Shown here piece by piece: positions 43,884 through 52,718 of a stretch of DNA of 64,000 nucleotides (position 1 is the first letter of the stretch; each line of letters starts with the position of its first letter). The stretch is taken from positions 1 through 64,000 of the forward strand of contig JAFEAM010000023.1 in NCBI GenBank assembly GCA_018266395.1, written 5' to 3'. The notes under the pieces are model-generated. The model made no database searches, was not told the DNA's origin, and worked only from the letters and a program-made list of their open reading frames with translations. Made by a program: the position numbers and the translations under genes. Origin of the DNA: Bacteroidota bacterium. GTDB lineage: Bacteria > Bacteroidota > Bacteroidia > Cytophagales > Cyclobacteriaceae.

Positions 43884-45080
43884 TTAATCTCCTTTATCCA
43901 GTTGCTTCAATCGTCGTTTGGCATCCTTAAATGCCTCATCCTTCTTGCCAGCCTTGCTTTTGACCTCCTTGAAATACTTACGGGCAAGCTCTCGATTGCC
44001 CTCCTTATCTGCGATTTCCCCCAAGGCAATCAGGGCATAAAGATAATAACCTGAGTCGGTTGCACCGGTGGCCTCCGTGTACCTGACTGTGAGTTCGTAG
44101 TACTTCTTGGCTATGTCAGACTGCCTCCGGATTTCACCCAATTGGCCCAGGAAAAAGGCAGCATACCTCCCGCTGGTTTCCTCATATCCAACCATCCCGC
44201 TGTCAATGCGTTGCAGGATGTTCCTGGACTCTCTTTCCATATCTGCATAGAATCCTCTTACATACAACATCCGGGCATAATAGCGGTGGAAGTAGGCATT
44301 GTCGGGATAAGTCTCATGAAGATACTCGGCAATCTGGTGCGCCTGCTCATTCTTATTCTCGTAGCTGTTCCAAATTCTCATCAACCACACCATCGCTTCT
44401 GTCCTGGTATAGAAAGCGTTGTAAGAGACTTCCTTGAGTTGCTGCAGGCCCAATTGCTTGTCCCCCTTCGGAAAGAACCAGAGAATCGGTTTGAGGGCAG
44501 GATAGTTTTCAGGTACCCAAACAGAAAAATAATTGTATAGGGCATCACCAAAAAGCAGTTCAGGACTGAGGTAATTCATCTTCTTACAATCATCCAGATA
44601 ACTGAGTGCTTTTTTTCCTGCGAATGCTGCCTTTCTCCACTCCTTGCGCTCCTCATCGCTGTACAATCGACCCTTGAAGCCATAGGCAGCCGCAAGGAAA
44701 AATGAGGCTTCTACCCGATACTCAGGATGTTTGTCATGCAGCATCTCCCCAACCAGAATGGTGCTGTCCATGTAAGCCAGGAAACGGGCGTCATGCGTCC
44801 TGATATGAGGGGATGGCATAATCTTCCACCATTCACTGAGGCCAAGCATGAAATATGGGAGAGGGTGCCACGCATACTTTTGCTTGAACCACCTGAACTG
44901 CTGTTCAGCCTTCTCAAACTTGAAATTATAAAGGTCATTAAGTGCCTGCGTGGCTTCCAGTTGAACGGTAATATCATTGATCAGCACGATGGTCGTATCC
45001 GTCCTTGCCTGCCCGGCAAGTAGCAAAGGGGCCGCCACGAACAAAAGTGTAATTAATATATAACCTCTATATTTCACCAC
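43884..45080 (-). CDS. exported tetratricopeptide-repeat protein
   Basis: The 398-residue product has a signal peptide (YILITLLFVAAPLLLAG) and helical repeats throughout, the clearest being TPR-like ADMERESRNILQRIDSG, SGRYAAFFLGQLGEIRRQSDIAKKYYEL and YYLYALIALGEIADKEGNRELARKYFKEV. Trp-rich stretches (LSEWWKIMPSP, MVWLMRIWNSYENK) are distinctive. The start is GTG 45080, as no ATG precedes the signal peptide. It lies upstream of gmd, facing away from the next membrane gene. I do not recognise a named family; a periplasmic scaffolding role is a guess. Confidence 0.7.
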   Translation of the reverse strand: MVKYRGYILITLLFVAAPLLLAGQARTDTTIVLINDITVQLEATQALNDLYNFKFEKAEQQFRWFKQKYAWHPLPYFMLGLSEWWKIMPSPHIRTHDARFLAYMDSTILVGEMLHDKHPEYRVEASFFLAAAYGFKGRLYSDEERKEWRKAAFAGKKALSYLDDCKKMNYLSPELLFGDALYNYFSVWVPENYPALKPILWFFPKGDKQLGLQQLKEVSYNAFYTRTEAMVWLMRIWNSYENKNEQAHQIAEYLHETYPDNAYFHRYYARMLYVRGFYADMERESRNILQRIDSGMVGYEETSGRYAAFFLGQLGEIRRQSDIAKKYYELTVRYTEATGATDSGYYLYALIALGEIADKEGNRELARKYFKEVKSKAGKKDEAFKDAKRRLKQLDKGD

Positions 45081-45127
45081 CGTAAAAATAACATCCCCGA
45101 CCCAACAACAGGGCCATTTATCAGGTC

Positions 45128-45748
45128 ATGGAAGAAAAATCAGTCTTTTCGGTAAGCAAGCGACAAAGTTTTATACTTCTTTGTCTCGCCACACTTGCCG
45201 TTCTTTTTGTCAAGAAGTCCTTTATTGAAAACGAAACTGCTGCCTTTGAGTTCATGGCCGATCAGCCAGAAGGTTCCATACTTTATGTCCGGAGCGCCCT
45301 GCAGTACATTTCCATTCCTCTAATATATGCCTGGAAGTTCACGGCGCTTGGTTTTGTGGTCTGGGTGGGTTGTTTTCTGTTCGGATACAGGGTTACTTAT
45401 GCTCAATGCTGGGGAATTGTACTAACCGCCGAATACATTTTCCTGGTTCCCGAGATAATCAAGATTGCCTGGTTCATGACAATTGATACTGATCCAAATT
45501 ACTTTGATATCCAGGCATTCTATCCGCTTTCGGCAATGAATCTGACTGACTATGAATCACTGCCAAAACGATTTGCCTATCCACTCAAGGCTTTAAGTCT
45601 CTTCGAAATTATTTATATGGTAATGGTAATGGCAGGCATCAGACATTTTTCCCGTAAAGGGTGGAAACCGGCATTCATTATTGTCTCAGCTTTTTATGTA
45701 CCAGTGTTCCTGCTCTGGCTTGTGTTCTATATTATCGTTTATGGTTAA
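45128..45748 (+). CDS. polytopic membrane protein of unknown function
   Basis: The 206-residue product has about five transmembrane segments (residues about 14-30, 58-80, 88-110, 160-180 and 182-204) with a short cytoplasmic start (MEEKSVFSVSKRQ). The layout resembles Yip1-like small membrane proteins but I see no certain motif. It is divergent from the TPR gene at 43884-45080 and its stop overlaps that of the convergent aminotransferase by 4 bp. Confidence 0.65.
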   Translation: MEEKSVFSVSKRQSFILLCLATLAVLFVKKSFIENETAAFEFMADQPEGSILYVRSALQYISIPLIYAWKFTALGFVVWVGCFLFGYRVTYAQCWGIVLTAEYIFLVPEIIKIAWFMTIDTDPNYFDIQAFYPLSAMNLTDYESLPKRFAYPLKALSLFEIIYMVMVMAGIRHFSRKGWKPAFIIVSAFYVPVFLLWLVFYIIVYG

Positions 45749-46848
45749 CCTCTTAACCTAAAGAAGAGCCGGATATTTTCACAGACATAATACACCGCCT
45801 CCTCAGTCAGGCCGGGCCAAAGAGGGAGGCTCAGTGCGGATTCAAAGATTCTCTCACTAACAGGAAGGTCAATCTTTGCAATCGGAGAGAACGGTTGCCG
45901 ATGGGGAGGCAATGGATAGTGTATATCCGTTGAAACACCTTTGCTTTCAAGAAATAGCCTGAGCTTTTCGCGATGATTGGTTGTAATGACAAGCAAGTGA
46001 TGTACGGGAGATGAATCTGAAGTGTGAGCAGGAAAAAATATGTCACCAACTTCCTTTAGTTGTTCAAGGTACAGATGTGCGAGGTGTACACGTTCCCTAT
46101 TCCAGGAATCCAGATGCCGCAATTTCACCCTGAGGAAAGCCGCCTGCAATTCATCGAGCCGGGAGTTGATCCCGGCCTCATCATGTATGAACCTTGATGA
46201 TGCTCCATAGTTGGCGAATTTTCTGGCCATTGCAGCAAGATTCCCGTCATCAGTAGTTATCGCACCACCGTCACCAAGTGCCCCAAGATTCTTTGTCGGA
46301 TAAAAACTTGTCGCATTGATCTGCCCGAAAGTTCCTGTCATTTTCCCCTCCCACGCTGCCCCGTGCGCCTGTGCATTGTCCTCGACAACAGGGACCCCAA
46401 AACGTTCCGACAATTGGCTGATGGCACTCATGTTTTCAGGCCGTCCGAATAAATGTACCGGCACGATGGCCCTGGCACCTAATGCCAGGCCCGCTTCCAA
46501 CAATTCCAGATTCATCTGCCAGGTAAGTGGATCGGCATCAACCGGCACAGTAGTCGCCCCCGTCCTCATGACTGCAATCCATGTGGGTGAGCAAGTAAGC
46601 GCTGGTACTAAAACGCTATCGCCTTTCTTGATGCCCAGAACGACAAGAGAGACATATAGGGCATCAAGTCCATTGGCCACGCCGATGCAATGTTTTACCC
46701 CGAGATAGTTGGCAAATTCCTTCTCAAAGGCTTTGAGTTCCGAATCAAGAATGAAACGCTCTTTGTCCAGAACTGAACCAAAAGCCATTTCAAGTTCCTT
46801 TCTTATAAGCTTGTGTTGATTTTCTAATGAAAAGAAAGGGACATCCAT
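45745..46848 (-). CDS. DegT/DnrJ/EryC1/StrS-family sugar aminotransferase
   Basis: The 367-residue product is a PLP-dependent sugar aminotransferase. It shows GLDALYVSLVVLGIKKGDSVLVP, VEDNAQAHGAAWEGKMTGTFG and the PLP lysine in SFYPTKNLGALGDGGAITT, then DELQAAFLRVKLRHLD, all family signatures. It should place an amino group on a keto-sugar nucleotide, possibly for the surface glycan, but it lies outside the main operon beyond the TPR and membrane genes. The TACCTTCG element just upstream on the minus strand is a likely promoter. Confidence 0.9.
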   Translation of the reverse strand: MDVPFFSLENQHKLIRKELEMAFGSVLDKERFILDSELKAFEKEFANYLGVKHCIGVANGLDALYVSLVVLGIKKGDSVLVPALTCSPTWIAVMRTGATTVPVDADPLTWQMNLELLEAGLALGARAIVPVHLFGRPENMSAISQLSERFGVPVVEDNAQAHGAAWEGKMTGTFGQINATSFYPTKNLGALGDGGAITTDDGNLAAMARKFANYGASSRFIHDEAGINSRLDELQAAFLRVKLRHLDSWNRERVHLAHLYLEQLKEVGDIFFPAHTSDSSPVHHLLVITTNHREKLRLFLESKGVSTDIHYPLPPHRQPFSPIAKIDLPVSERIFESALSLPLWPGLTEEAVYYVCENIRLFFRLRG

Positions 46849-46950
46849 ATCTGCGAAGGTAGCAATGACGTTAGTGTACCCAAACGGGGTCTAATGGTCA
46901 TTCGATGACTATTGACTATTTTCGCCCCTTCTGGTTTTGAAAAAAGCGAC

Positions 46951-49911
46951 ATGAACTTTCAAAAGATCAATAATATTACCGGCTGGGTAACATTCATAAT
47001 TGCTTTGGTTACCTACTGGCTCACTTTTGAGGAAACGGCCAGTTACTGGGATTGTGGTGAGTTTATTGCTGTGGCTTATAAGCTTGAGGTTTCTCATCCA
47101 CCCGGAGCTCCACTGTTTATGCTTCTGGGACGTCTGTTTTCATTCCTGGCGTTTGGGGACGTCACCAAAGTAGCCTATTGGATCAACTTCCTCAGCGTTC
47201 TGGCAAGTTCCTTCACCATTCTATTCCTTTTCTGGTCTATCACATTGTTTGGAAGGAAGTTGCTTGGCATAAAAGACGACAGCACCATTACGGAAGGGCA
47301 GTCCTGGATGCTGATGGGTGCAGGACTTGTCGGTGCTCTGGCGTATACTTTTTCGGATTCATTCTGGTTTTCCGCTGTTGAAGCCGAAGTCTACGCGATG
47401 TCGGCCTTTTTCACTGCCTTTGTTGTTTGGGGCATTCTGAAGTGGGATGTGATTGAGGATGAGGCCTCGGCCAACCGCTGGCTTGTATTCATAGCCTATG
47501 TAGTTGGCCTATCCATCGGCGTACACATGCTAAATCTCGTAACTATTCCTGCGCTTGCGCTTATCTATTATTTCAAGAGGCACCAACCTTCTACCTGGGG
47601 AATAATCGGCGCGCTGGCCATCAGCGGCGGCCTCGTACTTTTTATCAATGATATTATTGTGCCAGGCCTGCCTTCATTGGCTGCCGGTTTCGAAATCTTT
47701 TTTGTCAATAATCTGGGGATGCCTTTTGGCTCTGGAGTAATTGTCTTCTGTGTCCTGCTTGTCGGTGGGCTTGCTTATGGAATCCGGTACTCTCAAATAA
47801 AAGATCGTCCAACGCTCAATGTATTTCTTCTCTCTACAGTCTTCATTCTTATTGGCTATTGCTCCTATGCCGTTATCGTAATCCGTTCGAATTTTGATAC
47901 CCCTATCAATGAAAATGCCCCCAAGGATGTGATGTCCTTTGTGCGCTACCTTAAGCGCGAACAATACGGCAGCAGACCACTTCTTTACGGCCCATATTTT
48001 ACAGCCAAAATCATCGACCTGAAACAGGGAGCGCCTGTCTATACGAAAGGTAAAGACAAGTATGAAATCACGGATCACAAGATGGAGTATGTGTATGAGC
48101 CTGGACAGGAAACAATAATGCCCCGCGTTTGGAATTCGGACTATAAATCAACTTATCGGAACATCCTCGGGCTCAAAGAAGGTGAGAAACCCACATTCGG
48201 ACAGAACCTGTATTTCATGTTCAAGCACCAGATAGGTCACATGTACATGCGATACTTCATGTGGAACTTTGCCGGTCGTACAGGAGATGAGCAGGGATCC
48301 GATTGGATGGGCCCTTCCGACTGGTTTGAGAAATTACCTGCAGAGCTCGCGAATAATAAGGCACGGAATAATTTTTTCATGATTCCGTTCTTGCTGGGCC
48401 TAATAGGTATGTTCTACCAATTCACAAAAGATACAAAGAACTTCGCAGTGGTGGCGCTGCTCTTCATCATGACAGGAGTCGCCATTGTCGTTTATCTCAA
48501 TACCCCGCCAGAAGAGCCCCGGGAAAGGGATTACATCTATTCAGGATCGACCTATGCGTTTACTTTCTGGATTGGCCTATCTGTCATCAGCATAGGCGAG
48601 TTATTTGCACGCTTCACAAAAAATGTAAAAGCGAGCGCGGGCATTGCCACCATTCTTTGTCTGGTCGCTCCAGCCATCATGGCACACCAGGGCTGGGATG
48701 ACCACAATAGGTCCAACCGCTACTTTTCAGTTGACTCAGGAAAGAACTATCTGGCCTCCTGTGATCAAAACGCAATCCTGTACACAGGAGGGGACAACGA
48801 CACTTTCATGTTGTGGTACGCACAGGAAGTGGAGGGCTTCCGCACCGACGTCAGAGTGGTGGTTTTCAGCTACTACAATACCGATTGGTATATAGATCAG
48901 ACTATGAAGAGGGCATACCAATCCGAACCCTTCAAATACACACTGACTTCCAGTCATTACATGCAGGGCGGTCCAAATGATGTATTGTATTATGCGGATT
49001 TGAAGATTCCCAGTATCGATCTGAAGCAATATATCGACCTGCTGAAGAAGAACTATTCTCAATTGCGCGCTGATAATTATAACATCGTCCCGAGCAAGAT
49101 TTTTACGCTGGACATCAACAAACAAGATGTATTGGCCAAAGGAATCATTCCAAAAGGAATGGACAGCCTTGTGGTGGATCAAATGCGTATCCGGCTAAAA
49201 GGAAATGTTCTTGAGAAGAAGGACCTTGCTTTCCTCGACGTACTGGCAACAAACAACTGGGAGCGTCCTATCTATCTGAACAACACCTCTCTCTCACAAC
49301 TGAATCTGGACATGCGCAACTATGTTGTGCAGGAAGGAAATGCTTACCGCGTGTTGCCAATATTGAACACCCGCAAAGACCGGGAAAATCTTGTAAATAT
49401 TGAATCATCTTACGAAAAGATGATACACCAGTTTGGTTATCGCGGGTTGGATAATCCCAACCTCTATTATAATGAGGATTACAAAGGCTTTGTACAAAAC
49501 CACAGGGGATCGCTCAACACCCTGGCAGAGGCCATGATTGACAGAGGAGACATTGCGCAGGCCTCTGAGGTGCTCACATTCAGCCTGGATAAAATGCCTG
49601 ACAAGGCTGTACCTTATGACATCACCACGGTGACTCAGGTTGAACTGTTGTTTAAGGCAGGGCAAAAGGAAAAAGCGCTTGAAATTGCCAAGACAATCGG
49701 AGATCGCTCAGAAGAGATGGCGCAATATGAGATCAAGAAATACAGCGGCATCACCATGAACACCAGAAGATCGTTGTATGTGTTGGGTGAACTGCAACGC
49801 ATTCTACTGGAAAATGGAGAAGAGCAGCTATCGAAAAAGTATGAATCCAGTTACGAGAATATTCTGAACAATCTTCAAATCAGGGATGAGCTGGAGCGGG
49901 GTGATTACTGA
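46951..49911 (+). CDS. DUF2723 GT-C-type membrane glycosyltransferase family protein
   Basis: The 986-residue product has the DUF2723 signature at its N-terminus: LTFEETASYWDCGEFIAVAYKLEVSHPPGAPLFMLLGRLF, where Asp/Glu after the first helix and HPPGAP are hallmarks. About 12 transmembrane segments follow, then a large soluble part from about residue 560 (SYYNTDWYIDQTMKRAYQSEPF) ending in TPR-like helices. The family belongs to the GT-C clan and includes human TMEM260, an O-mannosyltransferase acting on IPT domains. ATG 46951 gives the family start; an upstream ATG at 46912 is not needed. A TATTTTCG element precedes it. Function as a protein O-mannosyltransferase is inference. Confidence 0.8.
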   Translation: MNFQKINNITGWVTFIIALVTYWLTFEETASYWDCGEFIAVAYKLEVSHPPGAPLFMLLGRLFSFLAFGDVTKVAYWINFLSVLASSFTILFLFWSITLFGRKLLGIKDDSTITEGQSWMLMGAGLVGALAYTFSDSFWFSAVEAEVYAMSAFFTAFVVWGILKWDVIEDEASANRWLVFIAYVVGLSIGVHMLNLVTIPALALIYYFKRHQPSTWGIIGALAISGGLVLFINDIIVPGLPSLAAGFEIFFVNNLGMPFGSGVIVFCVLLVGGLAYGIRYSQIKDRPTLNVFLLSTVFILIGYCSYAVIVIRSNFDTPINENAPKDVMSFVRYLKREQYGSRPLLYGPYFTAKIIDLKQGAPVYTKGKDKYEITDHKMEYVYEPGQETIMPRVWNSDYKSTYRNILGLKEGEKPTFGQNLYFMFKHQIGHMYMRYFMWNFAGRTGDEQGSDWMGPSDWFEKLPAELANNKARNNFFMIPFLLGLIGMFYQFTKDTKNFAVVALLFIMTGVAIVVYLNTPPEEPRERDYIYSGSTYAFTFWIGLSVISIGELFARFTKNVKASAGIATILCLVAPAIMAHQGWDDHNRSNRYFSVDSGKNYLASCDQNAILYTGGDNDTFMLWYAQEVEGFRTDVRVVVFSYYNTDWYIDQTMKRAYQSEPFKYTLTSSHYMQGGPNDVLYYADLKIPSIDLKQYIDLLKKNYSQLRADNYNIVPSKIFTLDINKQDVLAKGIIPKGMDSLVVDQMRIRLKGNVLEKKDLAFLDVLATNNWERPIYLNNTSLSQLNLDMRNYVVQEGNAYRVLPILNTRKDRENLVNIESSYEKMIHQFGYRGLDNPNLYYNEDYKGFVQNHRGSLNTLAEAMIDRGDIAQASEVLTFSLDKMPDKAVPYDITTVTQVELLFKAGQKEKALEIAKTIGDRSEEMAQYEIKKYSGITMNTRRSLYVLGELQRILLENGEEQLSKKYESSYENILNNLQIRDELERGDY

Positions 49912-49921
49912 TTACTGATTC

Positions 49922-50695
49922 CTATTTCCGTGCAATCATGAACAGGTCCAGTGCCCGCTGAGCATCGTCGACCAGGATAAAGTCTTTATGCGTTATGCTT
50001 TCCACCAGTTGATCGGACGCATGCTTCAGCTTGTTTCGAGTTAACCGGTTCAGTACGTCGTAAGGGATCCGAAGCAAAAATGCCGGAAGGCGATGTTGCA
50101 AATCGAAAAAATCCCACTTCATCAGCCGGTTAACAGATGCACGGTTTTGTTCATGGTAGGCCATCACCTTTTCATTTCCTGCGATGCCCTTCATTTCGAC
50201 ATTCGGAAAGTACTCGCGCGTGAGCGCTGCAAGTTCCGGCCCGGTGTACTCCCGAACATGCCATGGATTTCGGGAAAGGGATTGCAGACGGTTCGGAGTA
50301 GTAAGCAACAATACGCCACCGGGTCGAAGTACTCTGTAAATCTCTTTCAGGAATAACCGGTCGTTGTGAATATGCTCAATTACCTGAAAAGTGATTACTG
50401 AATCAAAGGATGCATCTTCAAACGGAAGGGGAGGAAGATTGGCAGAGATAAACCGGTCTACGGGATATTTCTTCTGCAGCACTTCAACCGCCTGCCTGAT
50501 CTTGTCGATTGCCGAATAGGAACGAATTGATGATTGTACCCACTCGATTCCTCTCCCTTCGCCGCAACCAACCTCCAGCAAATCTCCGCCTATCCACTGG
50601 CTTGCCATTACATATGGTTTTAGCAGTCGCTGGTGAATTGGATTGTCAGAAGGCAGTTCTGAAGAAGCTATTTCCGTTGTAAAGATTTTGCTCAT
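49922..50695 (-). CDS. class I SAM-dependent methyltransferase
   Basis: The 257-residue product is a Methyltransf_11-type enzyme: GGDLLEVGCGEGRGIEWVQS (motif I), SYSAIDKIRQAVEVLQKKY, LPFEDASFDSVITFQVIEHIHND and LKEIYRVLRPGGVLLLTTPN are all clear. The substrate is not evident; no dedicated partner gene is adjacent. ATG 50695 is used; TTG three codons upstream is also in frame. A TATTTTTG element lies at 50709-50702, only about 7 bp before the start, so the mRNA could be nearly leaderless. Confidence 0.85.
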   Translation of the reverse strand: MSKIFTTEIASSELPSDNPIHQRLLKPYVMASQWIGGDLLEVGCGEGRGIEWVQSSIRSYSAIDKIRQAVEVLQKKYPVDRFISANLPPLPFEDASFDSVITFQVIEHIHNDRLFLKEIYRVLRPGGVLLLTTPNRLQSLSRNPWHVREYTGPELAALTREYFPNVEMKGIAGNEKVMAYHEQNRASVNRLMKWDFFDLQHRLPAFLLRIPYDVLNRLTRNKLKHASDQLVESITHKDFILVDDAQRALDLFMIARK

Positions 50696-50792
50696 GCCCG
50701 GCAAAAATAAGGCTTCCTGTTCCCATTTGTGACAGCCACATCATATCAAGTCTGGTCTTTTCTTCGTTATTTTTACGCAACGTTAACTTCAC

Positions 50793-51950
50793 ATGAAGTA
50801 TTTCCTGTCAGGTCTCCTTATTTGCATTGCCTTCAGCAGCTCGGGGCAATCCGTCAGCAGCATCAATTTCAAGTACCTGTATAACCCTCAGTCGGAGATA
50901 CAAATGATCATCCGGCCGGTGTCGGTCCGGGACAGTTTCAAAGTCCTCTACCACATCAAATCCACCCTCACAGGTCAGTTTCTTATTCAATGGTCCAGAA
51001 ATGAATCCTACAACCAAAGGCAGGGAGGTGTTTTTGTAAGCAATGATACAGTGCACCTGGTTAATCAGGAGGCTGAGGGTTTCTTGATGGCTATTAAGCC
51101 GGATAAACCCTGGCTGTTGGTCGCCAAGCTGACACATACTGAATCGGGCAAGAGTTGGATATTTTCCCATCAGATTGAAAAGCATTATCCCGTCAATGGC
51201 TATTTGGAGAAGAATGGCAAGAAAGTTTGGGATAACTACATTTCGTCCTCGTCCACGTACAAGGTTTGGGGAAGTGGTTCAGGCCGCACCCTGCATTTTT
51301 CATATTACAAGGAAAATTTTCCTACCCCCTCACCCCCATTTGCATCCAAAGAACTTAAAATGGATCGCTTCCTCTTCCCAGATTCCATTTTCAAAATAGA
51401 ACCAGGCAGCACCATGGGCCCCTTCTCCAAAGAGGGACTCTACCTTGCACAGGAGGACACTGTTTCTTCAGAAGGTTTTTCTTTCCTGGTAAAGAAAGAA
51501 CCCTATCCCAAATACAACAAACTCGCCGACCTGAAGGGACCATTGCTTTTCGTTACGACTCAGGAAGAGAATGATGCCATCGGACAAGCCGGCGAGGACA
51601 AGGCCAAATTTGACAAAGTAATTCTGGAAATCACCGGTGATAAGGAAAGGGCCAGGGTATTCATGAGAAATTATTTCAAACGCGTTGAGACTGCCAACCA
51701 GTTGTTCACCTCCTTCAAGGAAGGATGGAAGACAGACAAAGGCATGATCTACGTTGTTTTTGGTCTGCCTGATGAGGTCCAGCTCAGCGGGCAGCAGGAA
51801 TCGTGGACATATAAGTCATTCGGACTTCAATTTTTCTTTAATAAAACCGGGAGTGTTTACGCCCCAGACCACTATGTACTGATTCGCGACAAGCAATACA
51901 CACAGATGTGGTACCAAACCATCGACTTGTGGAGAAAGAGTCGGTTCTAA
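50793..51950 (+). CDS. GWxTD domain-containing exported protein
   Basis: The 385-residue product has a signal peptide (about 1-19) and an N-terminal beta-rich domain. The last third carries the GWxTD domain, with DKERARVFMRNYFKRVETAN and LFTSFKEGWKTDKGMIYVVFGLPDEV, the family hallmark that gives it its name. The domain is widespread in Bacteroidota and of unknown function. It sits between the divergent methyltransferase gene and rlmB, starting 27 bp before rlmB, so co-transcription with rlmB is possible. Confidence 0.85.
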   Translation: MKYFLSGLLICIAFSSSGQSVSSINFKYLYNPQSEIQMIIRPVSVRDSFKVLYHIKSTLTGQFLIQWSRNESYNQRQGGVFVSNDTVHLVNQEAEGFLMAIKPDKPWLLVAKLTHTESGKSWIFSHQIEKHYPVNGYLEKNGKKVWDNYISSSSTYKVWGSGSGRTLHFSYYKENFPTPSPPFASKELKMDRFLFPDSIFKIEPGSTMGPFSKEGLYLAQEDTVSSEGFSFLVKKEPYPKYNKLADLKGPLLFVTTQEENDAIGQAGEDKAKFDKVILEITGDKERARVFMRNYFKRVETANQLFTSFKEGWKTDKGMIYVVFGLPDEVQLSGQQESWTYKSFGLQFFFNKTGSVYAPDHYVLIRDKQYTQMWYQTIDLWRKSRF

Positions 51951-51977
51951 AATCCTTCATCGAACCCGAATTTTTGC

Positions 51978-52718
51978 ATGGACAAAAGTGATTTGATTTA
52001 TGGCACACGAGCTGTAATGGAAGCCATCCGGGCCGGCCGGCAGATCGAAAAGATATTTCTCCAGGCGGGTCTAAACAATGACCTGATCAAAGAACTGGTT
52101 GAGGCCCTTAAAGCCCATAAGATCCCGTTCAGCTGGGTACCTGTCGAAAAGATTAATCGACTTACCAACCGGAATCATCAGGGTGTGGTTGGGTATTTAT
52201 CTGCAGTTCAGTACGCAACATTGCAACAGGTTATCGATCATGCCTACAGCGAAGGCAGAGTTCCTTTTCTCCTTTTGTTAGACAGAATCACTGACGTCAG
52301 AAACTTTGGCGCTGTAGCCAGAACGTGCGAATGTGCAGGATTGGATGCAATTGTAATCGAGGAAAAGGGAAGCGCACCGGTTACCAGCGATGCAATGAAA
52401 ACCTCTGCCGGCGCACTGCATCATCTGCCCGTATGCCGGGTTAGATCTTTAAAGGACGCAATAAAGGAGATCAGGGACAATGGCATTCAAATCGTTGCCT
52501 GTACAGAGAAGGCGGCTGACATCATCTTCCAGGCTGATCTGACTGCGCCGACGGCACTCCTGTTGGGCTCCGAAGAAGACGGTATTTCTCCCACTCTTCT
52601 CCAAGGTGCTGACAAACTGGTCCGCATCCCTATGACAGGCAAAATTCAGTCTTTGAATGTCTCGGTGGCTGCTGCCATTGCCATCTACGAAGTAGTGCGC
52701 CAAAAATCTTACAGGTAG
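51978..52718 (+). CDS. rlmB: 23S rRNA (guanosine(2251)-2'-O)-methyltransferase RlmB-type
   Basis: The 246-residue SpoU-family enzyme 2'-O-methylates a guanosine of 23S rRNA. The N-terminal substrate-binding domain (DLIYGTRAVMEAIRAGRQIEKIFLQ) is followed by the SPOUT knot with LDRITDVRNFGAVARTCECAG, LLGSEEDGISPTL and IPMTGKIQSLNVSVAAAIAIYE. Length is typical. The C-terminus overlaps convergent manC by 10 bp. RlmB versus a close tRNA paralogue cannot be fully excluded from sequence alone. Confidence 0.88.
   Translation: MDKSDLIYGTRAVMEAIRAGRQIEKIFLQAGLNNDLIKELVEALKAHKIPFSWVPVEKINRLTNRNHQGVVGYLSAVQYATLQQVIDHAYSEGRVPFLLLLDRITDVRNFGAVARTCECAGLDAIVIEEKGSAPVTSDAMKTSAGALHHLPVCRVRSLKDAIKEIRDNGIQIVACTEKAADIIFQADLTAPTALLLGSEEDGISPTLLQGADKLVRIPMTGKIQSLNVSVAAAIAIYEVVRQKSYR

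Noticed and set aside
48736-49182. 148-codon minus-strand ORF within the DUF2723 gene
   Set aside because: Antisense shadow of a well-supported coding sequence.
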